64,000 nucleotides of DNA from Tethya wilhelma (taxonomy: Eukaryota > Porifera > Demospongiae > Tethyida > Tethyidae). Location of the stretch: NCBI GenBank assembly GCA_964030475.1, contig CAXIPT010000004.1, positions 2,245,327 to 2,309,326 on the forward strand, read 5' to 3'. The translations under genes were made by a program, and so were the position numbers. Below, piece by piece: positions 32,801 through 40,489 of the stretch; the stretch's first letter is position 1; each line of letters begins with the position of its first letter. The notes under the pieces are model-generated. The model did not search any database. It worked only from the letters and a program-made list of their open reading frames with translations, and was not told the origin of the DNA.

Positions 32801-34781
32801 CATGCAGCATTGCACCTCAGCAACACAAATTCTAGATAACGCACACCAAATTAGTAGGCGTGGCCTCGAAGCTAAGCGCTCAAAGAAGCACAAAAGCCTC
32901 AAAACTCAAGAACTACAGTGTCTTGGACAGCAAAAAATATATTTTTACAAGATCATTCAGAGTTATGAACGTAAGTACCATCAATTTTGTCGCTAGAGCT
33001 GCCTTTCTTGAGATTTCGATGGGACAGACAGACAAAACGACTACCGTAACGCTCTGCACGTGCTACGCACGCGCCGAGGCTTAAAAATTGAAGAGAAAAG
33101 TTTGTGCAGTACAAATAGTAGCATGTAGCTTGAACTAGAAAAATAAACATGTGCAAGCTTCAAGATCCTCACCTTTGTTTCAATGTTAGAGAAAAATTGA
33201 CAGCCAAAATTTACTGCTCATAACTCTCCTGCTAGCAATGTGCATAGTTGTCCAGGAGTCCGAGGAATCAATGAATATTGGAGATAGAAGAGCATGTCTT
33301 TGAGGACTAGCTACTCAGCCAGACTCAGCCACTTCTGTGTTGGTAGTAAACTTGGTACGAGCAGAGCGTAAGTAAAAAAACCGTAAACAATACCAGACCA
33401 TACCGTATTTCTCCATGACACAATATTATTATCTATATTTAGTATATCCGGCCTGGCCATTTGAATTTTGCTGGGTACACATAGCATATGCGCTGTTACC
33501 TGCCCTCTCCCGTCTTCGGCAGTCGATAAGCCCTTGCTACCAATGATGCACCCTCATAAACGCATTTTTGTTTTTGTGTTACTTTGTTTTCATGCATTTA
33601 GAACAAAGTCAAAGGTTGTCAGTTTGAAAATGCAATTCAGTTCATTTTGGGCTGGCGTCCAGAAAACCAGTTAAAAGCAAAAAAAAAACCCCTGATTTAT
33701 AGAGCTAAACTTGAACAGTTTCACATTCATAGTTAGTGCATACATGAATAATTAAAGTAGAGAAAAGTTTCAACGTAGCCTTGAATCGTCAATTTTGAAA
33801 ACTAAATTCAGGTGATTCGCATGTGCTGGCATCCAAAAAAAAACTAGCTGGAGGCAGTCCTATTTTCAAGAGAAGTGTGTACATGAAGTGATTCAAATTG
33901 AAGCTAGAGCAGCTTAGAGCAACTTTTCACAATTTATCACCACCACCACCACTTTTCTCAATTCAGGCTGGGTATATCCTTGCTTAACACAATGACCACA
34001 TTTGTTCAGTAAAAGTATCCATACCTGATTTAGGCAGAGGCTCGCCTTCTTCCAGTAAACCATATTTCACCCGAAGTTGATCTGAAAGTTCCTTTTCATC
34101 CACCAATGGAGTACGGAGAATCTTCACTACATTTTCCTGAGAAAGGACCACCTTAGAATACCCATCCAACCAAAATTGCAGCACCTTCTCTAACAGGTAT
34201 GTATGTCGAGCCTGACTACCCAGTTGCGCACTCACAAGAGTTGACTGTAGTTGACTGACATCTATTCCTAACATAATTCCAATTTCAAACCATTTGGAAG
34301 CCACAGGAGCAAGATCTTGTAGTAATTCTTTCACTGTTAAAAATAGTATACAAGCATCTAATGACATTGAACACACAAAAAGTTTGTAAACAGTCAACTC
34401 AAGCAACTCACCAGGGCCGGGATTTGTCTCAATGTCTCCACCAAGGAGCAGTAGTAGCTTCAAATATAAGAGTACAAGTGATACACATTTCAGCGAAGAT
34501 ATTTTGATGAGCCAGCTTTTCCAAACACTTAAGCTGAACATTGAAAATGAAAGTGGATCTTTCCATGATGAGATGATCAACACCAGAGAACAGACAAATA
34601 GTGAACATGTCAACCCAAGAGATGGACAAGTGTAGGGTGAGCTCCGAGCACACGGCTGCTTTCTATGGATGCTGCTCTGTGGACTCCTAATTCCTCTCAG
34701 TTTGACTGGTCTCCAGACTCCCAAGGTACAGTAGGAGCAGCCAATACGAGCCCTCCATTCTTGCACACTCTGCAATGGCAT
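26833..34781 (-). CDS. 2A-leader / Death / Roc-COR / ZU5 / Death protein
   Basis: Seven exons with matching phases are seen: 34412-34781, 34025-34333, 28582-31199, 28017-28172, 27320-27521, 27121-27186 and 26833-27053. Together they give 1313 codons plus a stop. Exon 1 encodes two hydrophobic segments and ends in a 2A-like motif (GGDIETNPGP). Exon 2 is a Death-like domain (ELLQDLAPVASKWFEIGIML to ELSDQLRVKYGLLEEG). Exon 3 holds a Roc GTPase (P-loop GSAGNGKT near residue 249, DTGGQ switch, THRD base motif), COR, a cysteine/histidine-rich stretch and ZU5 (SWEKHGLKIHVPPGAL). Exons 4-5 encode a module in the position of UPA. The last exon is a Death domain (LLGQALGLGRSKLKRMDHL). Inferred to be an intracellular switch that recruits Death partners. 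Exon 1 starts at the ATG at 34781, matching the paralogue at 37019. The link between exons 2 and 3 (2.8 kb intron) rests on phase only. Confidence 0.7.
27709..27945. mobile_element. MITE, AAGTCCATCTGG family, copy 2
   Basis: Termini TAAAGTCCATCTGGTTTGA and TCAAACCAGATGGACTTTA. Lies in the intron between exons 4 and 5 of the Roc-COR-ZU5-Death gene. Confidence 0.75.
31253..31327. mobile_element. short palindromic element
   Basis: CATAGATCGGGAAATTTTC and GAAATTTTCCCGATCTATG enclose about 40 bp. The terminal CATAGAT resembles the 7 bp-target family, but no matching flank duplication is seen. Lies in the 2.8 kb intron before the Roc-COR exon. Confidence 0.5.
31559..31706. mobile_element. MITE, GAGGAGGTACGACA family, copy 1
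   Basis: The arms GAGGAGGTACGACACGAGTG and their reverse complement extend about 40 bp to GCTGAGCTGGCAA. The direct repeat ATGTATGCAG is at 31549-31558 and again at 31715-31724, eight bases beyond the right arm. The length would suit a Mutator-like 9-10 bp duplication, but the offset leaves this uncertain. Intronic. Confidence 0.55.
32071..32556 (+). CDS. unknown open frame with internal repeat, possibly retroelement-derived
   Basis: A 161-residue open frame. Two related segments occur: YESRDSVPGVTFKTSEGQ followed by SKWTPVV, and YEERNGVPGISVYQRC followed by PKWTPI. The C-terminus (ASRTRSKTSYLHPV) resembles the basic tails of some retroelement polyproteins. A LINE-like tail and (AAT)n follow. 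The first codons have no clear start context, and the frame lies within the large intron of the Roc-COR gene on the opposite strand. It could be an exon of something larger. No function proposed. Confidence 0.3.
   Translation: MCKVFACPIPVTTQSKIPINTHHLSKPLTAASPELQSETSLLSEAEDINYESRDSVPGVTFKTSEGQSKWTPVVPRRRKRRENKHSSVGHVESNGDSSGNETLDVSCARKVEYEERNGVPGISVYQRCPTPKWTPIKAASNKPVASRTRSKTSYLHPVTGT
32696..32724. repeat. (AAT)n microsatellite
   Basis: About nine AAT units after TACTGTAAAGC, in the position of a simple-repeat LINE terminus. Confidence 0.85.
32725..34024. other. intronic stretch without recognised feature
   Basis: Part of the intron between the first Death exon and the Roc-COR exon. Short poly-A runs (33677, 33833) and a (CAC)n run at 33941-33953, nothing else. 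Confidence 0.4.
34413..34442 (-). other. 2A-like ribosome-skipping motif, copy 1
   Basis: Codons for GGDIETNPGP form the last ten full codons of exon 1, preceded by a leucine run (LLYLKLLLLL). This meets the 2A core consensus D(V/I)ExNPGP, where the ribosome fails to link the final glycine to proline and yet continues. After splicing the downstream product would begin P-V-K-E-L-L-Q, directly before the Death domain. Confidence 0.8.
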
Positions 34782-34787
34782 AATCAT

Positions 34788-35199
34788 GTGTTTGTGAGCG
34801 CTCGAGCTCTGATCTGATCATCTGAGCTGATCACCTGACTTTCCTTGACTGCACGTGCGCACACTCTGGCTCACGATCACATGCACACGCCACTCCCCCC
34901 CTTAGCGTCATAAAACGTTAATTTTTCCAAAATAAATTGAGGTCTAGTTTATCTTACACTCATCCCGATCAGTGAGTTTCATCATCAGACGGAAATCTTA
35001 GCTCAATCCTCTGCTCTCAGCCTCTGTGCCTAGCCCTAGCCTAGATGCTGGCTCTGTACTCCTTACCGGAGGCGGAGGTCTCGACTCGTACTCGTCCGTA
35101 ACAGAAAACGGTATTAAAATTGTATTTCTTATGATTATTATCTTGACTTTAATAATTTCTTGTGACGGTGTCCTATTATCAATGTGGGATGTCCCCCNT
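34788..35199. other. upstream region of the Roc-COR-ZU5-Death gene
   Basis: GC-richer than its surroundings (ACGTGCGCACACTC, CCACTCCCCCCC), as expected of a promoter. No TATA box. A segment at about 34916-34985 (AATTTTTCCAAAATAAATTG...TATCTTACACTCAT) is the inverted counterpart of 40375-40440 upstream of the Death/MED25-like exons, so the two may share promoter ancestry or a repeat. Confidence 0.35.
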
Positions 35200-35600
35200 T
35201 CTTAAGCTACTATTTAGCTCTTTCTCTTTCTAACAAGCCTAAAAACATGGCCTAAAACCATCGCTAAAGTACCAAACAAAAATATGCCAAACCTCCAATT
35301 TTCTCCATCTTCTTCTTCTTCTTCTTCTTATTCTTCTATGTTGGCAAGCCTTTTCTCAGAGACCGCTCACTTTCAGAAGCTGATTCTTGAACGAATAAAC
35401 TTGGTATCTTTGTCTTCAGTCGCTTTTTGCATCGGTTATTCGTTTCTCTAGCTGAGTCGTTAGATACAAGACGAAAAGCGCCTTCTCCGTATGGCAGCCA
35501 TTCATCTCTACTCATTAATAAATTCATTAGCTACTTTGGAAATCAAAGTGACGACCCTTTCCAGTTAGACAAGTGTGCGTTATTTGGAATCCGAATATTC
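35200..35600 (+). repeat. dispersed repeat, copy 1 (inverted copy at 52040-52420)
   Basis: TTCTTAAGCTACTATTTAGC, a (TTC)n run, GCTGATTCTTGAACGAAT and ATACAAGACGAAAAGCGCC also occur as reverse complement at 52040-52420, in the same relative order. Starts beside an N at 35198. Identity of the element is unknown. Confidence 0.6.
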
Positions 35601-35877
35601 GCTGCCTGCCCGTTTTACCTGAAGATTTCTGGTTGTGCTGAAGTCTCTGTAACCAGTTACCGGTACCTTTCAGCCTTGAATATTCAGGAGGTGAATAGAC
35701 TACTTTATTACATAGTTGTCATTATAAGAAGATGAGCAGCTGCTTCACTGACATAATTTGCTGATATTGTAGATTCATATAACATAAGCTATAAATATCC
35801 ATGCTGATAGTGTACAAGTAACTACCATATACACACGAACTTAACTGTGATGTAGAATTATGAAAAAATGAGAACAA

Positions 35878-36149
35878 ACAAGTGAAAAAAACATTGGAAA
35901 TGTAATGAGACATAGGAATGGCCAAATCGTAAAAAAGAAAGCAAACAAGATGGAATAGCTGTTTGAGTGTGTAAAGAATTATTCCTATGGGCAAAATAAG
36001 GGACTCAACATGGAAAGAGAGTACTACATGCAGCCCACACAGGAATGATTCTGCACACACTCAAACAGCTATTCCATCTTGTTTGCTTTCTTTTTTACGA
36101 TTTGGCCATTCCTATGTCTCATTACATTTCCAATGTTTTTTTCACTTGT
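35878..36149. mobile_element. foldback element with 110 bp arms, copy 1
   Basis: The left arm from ACAAGTG and the right arm ending CACTTGT are near-perfect reverse complements for about 110 bp, including CATTGGAAATGTAATGAGAC and CAAACAAGATGGAATAGCTG. The unpaired centre is about 50 bp. A second copy is at 51466-51730. Confidence 0.8.
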
Positions 36150-36314
36150 AAAGTTTTCTATAGCTAAGAAACAAGAAATTCCCTATTTACAGCATACAGT
36201 CTGTGTGTTTCTGTACAATGATTTGCCATGATACAGTCGCAAGAAGTTTACCACACATGTAGATTATCTAATAATCTAAACAATGAATATCAAAAACAAG
36301 ATTGTTGAACATAC

Positions 36315-37019
36315 CTCTATGCTCGCCTTCTTCCAATAAACTATGTTTCACTCGTAGTTGATCTGAAAGTTCTTTCTCATCCACCAATGGACTATGGAGA
36401 ATCTTGACTACATTTTCCCAAGAAAGGACCACCTTAGCACTTCCATCTGACCAAAATCCCAGCATCTTCTCAAATAGATACATATCATCAGGCTGTGGCA
36501 CACTATGAAGAATTGCCAGCAGTTGATTGACATCTATTCCTAACTGAATTCCAATTTCAAACCATTTTGAAGACACTGGTGCAAGATCTTGAAGTAATTC
36601 CTTAACTGTTATATCTGTAACAAAAGTTTAGTACATGAAGTATTTCATATGAACAATTTCAACTCAAGCAACTCACCAGGACCAGGATTAGTCTCAATGT
36701 CTCCACAAAGAAGCAACAATAGCTTAAAATAAGATAGTAGAAGTGAAATTGTGAAGAGCCAGCCTTTCCATCTCAAGCGAACTATTGAAAGCGAAGGTGG
36801 CTCATTCCATGATGAGATGATCATCATCAAAGAAACAAAAAATAGTGAACATGTCAGCCCAAGGGAAGGACAAGTGTAGGGTGAGCTTCGAGCACTCCTT
36901 TTTTCGTGAATGCTGAGAGTAATCTTAGTTCCTCTTAGCTTGACTGGTCTCCAGACTCCTAAAGCACAGTAGGAGCTGCCGATGCGAGCCCTCCATTCTT
37001 GAACACTCCACTGAGGCAT
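36315..37019 (-). CDS. 2A-leader plus Death-domain gene, paralogue (partial)
   Basis: Exon 1 is 36677-37019 (ATG at 37019) and exon 2 36315-36605; both junctions are phase 1. Exon 1 encodes QWSVQEWRARIGSSYCALGV, a hydrophobic segment (LGLTCSLFFVSLMMIISSW), a second one (LLLSYFKLLLLL) and then CGDIETNPGP at the exon end. Exon 2 is the Death-like domain (ELLQDLAPVSSKWFEIGIQL ... ELSDQLRVKHSLLEEGE). The exon-exon order and motif positions repeat those of the 26833-34781 gene. Exon 2 leaves in phase 1 towards exons that are not found before that neighbour begins. It may be a truncated tandem copy, a short isoform, or an alternative first part of the neighbouring gene. Confidence 0.65.
36678..36704 (-). 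other. 2A-like ribosome-skipping motif, copy 2
   Basis: Codons for GDIETNPGP, preceded by a cysteine and five leucines, at the last codons of exon 1. The core is identical to copy 1, whereas the flanking leader differs at many positions, which points to selection on the motif. Confidence 0.8.
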
Positions 37020-37052
37020 GCCGCGGTATAAACAGCTACTAGACAGTCAAAC

Positions 37053-37827
37053 CATAGATAATATAGACTACGTAACCGGGATTGGTGACTTCTCACGTGA
37101 GCAGTATAGTCCTGTACTTTGTCGTTGGACAAAGTGTGTCGTGGTTTTGTTGAGTGAAAGATGCAGCTGGTGGGTTGTATAGCCCACACAAAAAGAGCCA
37201 AGAACGCAAATACACTATGATTGCATGAAAGTTCAGGCATAAAATAAATAGATATAGAGCAGAAGCAAGTATTGAAAGTCATTTTATTACAATCTATTGA
37301 CATATACAATGATAAATGAACCATTTAGTACAAAATGAAACAAAATATCTAAACGGCACGGCTGTTTTGGACTGTCCTGTTCAGCAGAAGCAAAACACTT
37401 GGATAGAAGGCAACATAATGGATACTCCAAAGGCTCCTACAGTTGATTAGAGCCTACAGGTTTGAAAAAAATAGTCAGTACTAAAAATTATACATGATAA
37501 ATTATGACAAACTCACCCGCTGAAGTAGCGTACTTTTTTTGGACTCATACTCGAGAAATATTCAACTTGACTGACTTTTAGCCACATAAACAGCTAGTTA
37601 CAGAATTGAAATACTTGAATAGGCAGGAAATAACTGCCATATAAACAATCATCTCTAGAAAATCTACTTCAGAAAATACTAACTTCCAAGACAGCTCAGT
37701 GTTTTGTGAATAAATGACAGCTGTACTTGGGCGCGCGAACAAGAAACGGCGACACGCAGAGTTTGTATTAGTGTATTGCTCACGTGAGAAGTCACCAATC
37801 CCGGTTACGTAGTCTATATTATCTATG
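37053..37827. mobile_element. MITE with about 50 bp TIRs and 7 bp target duplication (CATAGATA family)
   Basis: Termini CATAGATAATATAGACTACG and their reverse complement (about 50 bp). Flanked by GTCAAAC at 37046-37052 and 37828-37834. No transposase. It sits between the start of the 2A-Death gene (37019, minus) and a possible first exon on the plus strand (37889). Confidence 0.85.
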
Positions 37828-37888
37828 GTCAAACCGCAAAGGCTAAATACGCGCCAAATTTACGGGGAAGTGGGCGTGTCCTCCAAAA

Positions 37889-37941
37889 TGGCCGATTTGG
37901 GAGTTGAATGTAGAAGCGAACAGCCTCCTAGATCCTTCAGG
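37889..37941 (+). CDS. possible first coding exon (unassigned)
   Basis: ATGGCCGATTTGGGAGTTG in a favourable start context (CAAAATGG), open for 17 codons (MADLGVECRSEQPPRSF), then a consensus donor CAG|GTAAGA in phase 2. It could be the first exon of the Death/MED25-like gene downstream. Direct joining to the Death exon at 40490 gives a stop, so at least one more exon would be needed. None was recognised. Confidence 0.3.
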
Positions 37942-38253
37942 TAAGACTAGATTTGTAAAAGACTGTAGAATTGATTTATGATTGTGTTTTCCACGTAAGT
38001 TTCTTTATGTAGATTAAGTGGCCGTCTACTTTTGTGCTACTACCCTGTCTGTGCATGAGGCTTCATACTGGCCAAACTGGATACTTGCTTGCTCGCACTC
38101 AAGGCCACGTACCTCTGAACTAATTTTCCACCTATTTCTGCTGAGTTACTGAGTAGTAAGTATGGGACACACTTAGAAACAATGTTTATTAGTTTAGTGA
38201 TGTATCATTAAGGCTCAGTGTGTCAGCAAATTTTTGAATCTCTGGGTTCTTCC

Positions 38254-38327
38254 TAGTCTAGCGAGCCTAGACCCTCCTCCCCGTCATGTTACATGCCCTA
38301 GAAGAGGGGTCTATGCTGCTAGACTAG
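38254..38327. mobile_element. 74 bp palindromic MITE with 8 bp target duplication
   Basis: TAGTCTAGCGAGCCTAGACC pairs with GGGGTCTATGCTGCTAGACTA. Flanks GTTCTTCC at 38246-38253 and 38328-38335. Confidence 0.75.
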
Positions 38328-38602
38328 GTTCTTCCCAATAGAAATGTCCAAAGACTTTAGATGGGGAGGTTGGAATGTGGGGGTGTGGTACTGAATTTTC
38401 GTGGAAGTCAGGCTCTGCCTGACTAGGGGTGTGGTATATGTTTGTCATGGGTGGCCATGAGGAGGTACAACAGTCAGGTTGACTGCTGAGCTGGCAGTAA
38501 TCAATTGAGCAGTAATTAGCACGTGTGCGTACATTGATTACCAAGACGTAATGTCAAGGCATGCATTGGCGCTGTTTCCGGAGGATGCTTGCTTCAAGCA
38601 GC

Positions 38603-38921
38603 TAAAGTCCATCTGGTTTGAGAATGCCACTGGAAGTGAAATAATGAGATTCACACAATACTTTTTATATGGGGCAAAATAGCTAACTTTTGACTAGTAA
38701 GGTGTAGGAAGCTGGAAAAGCAACCAAAAGAACGGGGAGAATGAGTGATTTCCAATGGTGCTTGAAATTTTGAAATCGGTTGAATATTTAGAAAGTTATT
38801 CACTGTAGTGTTGAAAAAAGTGAATGAACAAGTAGTAAAAATTTCAAAAAAATAAGTAGTGTAGGAATGGGCAGTGGGGTAAAATTTTTCTATCGGCATT
38901 CTCAAACCAGATGGACTTTAG
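38603..38921. mobile_element. MITE, AAGTCCATCTGG family, copy 3 (nested)
   Basis: TAAAGTCCATCTGGTTTGAG and its complement at the ends. About 80 bp longer than copies 1 and 2, owing to extra sequence near the right arm. Confidence 0.75.
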
Positions 38922-38968
38922 CTCAGTTCTGGACTCATTTTCTGAGAATCTTCCTTGACTATTGGGGC

Positions 38969-39539
38969 CTAGCCTCGTCCCCAGGCCCGAAAAAGGGCCT
39001 GGTACACACTGTTTGCGCATGCGTGTAATTATCGCCGTGAAACCACGTGGTTTTGAGAAGATTTGTGGGTGTGTTCATACATGACATAATTATGTATATG
39101 GAACGCTCAACCAGTTTTAGGGTCCCTTAGAAAGCGTCTGTGAGCATATTTATTAGTTGTAGAGCAACTAATTGAGTAGTACCTCATTAGATAAAAATGC
39201 TTACAACGGACATCTGCGTTGGCAAAGTTGGGAAATTGTCAGTGGTGAGTGTCTGTCTTGTGAAAATAGGATAAAATCTAATTCAAAATGATAGATAAGT
39301 AGAAAGACATCCAGCGACCTACTCTCAGCCGAAAACTTTGGCTAAAAATATTGCTATTCTGTGGATCACTTTTCTTCATACTTTTAGAATGGGGGTTCAA
39401 GGTACACTAATTGAGAAGTGACGTCAAAGTATACGGACGTACCGCGGATAGTATACATTTTCCTTGGAATTCCGAAGATTGAGCGCATGCACAAACAGTG
39501 TGTACCAGGCCCTTTCTTTCGGGCCTGAGGACGAGGCTA
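38969..39539. mobile_element. MITE with 8 bp target duplication (TAGCCTC family, nested)
   Basis: TAGCCTCGTCCCCAGGCCCG and the right complement, with a further paired block (GGTACACACTGTTTG). Flanks ATTGGGGC at 38961-38968 and 39540-39547. Confidence 0.8.
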
Positions 39540-39662
39540 ATTGGGGCCATAGTGGCATCATGTAAGGATCTAAGAAGTCGCATTTATTGACATTATGTCA
39601 TAGCAATTAACGTCCACTAATTAGTGCCAGCTCAGCAGTCAACTTGACTGTCGTACCTCCTC

Positions 39663-40489
39663 TGAGGGTGGCCAGATGTTCTTTGTGGGTGGAGTCCTGC
39701 GAGACTAGTCACTTCCATATGCACTATCCCAGCAACAGAGGTTTCCTGTGTGGTCACTGGGTCACAGAGGGTACAAAGTTTGTTTTACTTCCAAGCCCCT
39801 CACTGATATCACCATACATGATGGCCATGCTCCTGTGACACTTCTACATTGAGATTGAATTGCACATGATGTGTACTTCCTTCACACATTTTGCGTTATA
39901 ATTTATTTATATATTTTTTCTGAATAAGCAAGCCAAGATGTTAGATAAGAGCAGTATTTGGCCAATTTAGATCAATCTATTTATATTCACAGTATAATTA
40001 TGGTATAAGTATTGACTTTCTTTGACCTTGTGATTATACCTAAAATCTCGGTGACCTTAAATTTTGATACTTTCTGCGGGGCTTTGCAGTTCAACTGTAG
40101 ATAATAATTTGCAGGTTGATCACTATAGTCTTGTGTAGCCAGCCCCTCTCTAATATTCACTCCACACACATGCTTTTGTGGAGCATTAATTCGTGTGGAG
40201 CGAATATTAGAGAGGAGCTGGCTATTGTAGTTGATCACATACGTGACTTGTCATACTTTGACTGCACTTGTACTTTTGACCTATCAGTCAGTATCCGGAC
40301 TGCATGCTGAACAGTCGACGATAGCGGTTGGTTCATAATTCAGTTCAGCGGCTGCTTCAAATTTCCATCTGAGCACTGATTGGAATGAGTGTAAGATAAC
40401 ATAAGACCCCACTACCAAAATAAATTAATTTTTTACCAGCATGATGAGGATAATATTAAACTTGTAGAATAATAATTTTTGTCTTACAG
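39663..40489. other. region upstream of the Death/MED25-like exons
   Basis: Contains a 95 bp palindrome at 40134-40226 (GTAGCCAGCCCCTCTCTAAT against its near complement), probably another MITE, and a block at 40375-40440 shared in inverted form with 34916-34985. No exon identified. Confidence 0.4.

Larger units (their letters stand above)
38459..39662. mobile_element. MITE, GAGGAGGTAC family, copy 2, with nested elements
   Basis: The outer arms GAGGAGGTACAACAGTCAGG and their complement extend about 40 bp to GCTGAGCTGGCA. The 9 bp direct repeat GGGTGGCCA lies just outside both ends (two or three bases away). Inside are two other complete MITEs (38603-38921 and 38969-39539), giving a three-element nest. 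Confidence 0.6.
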
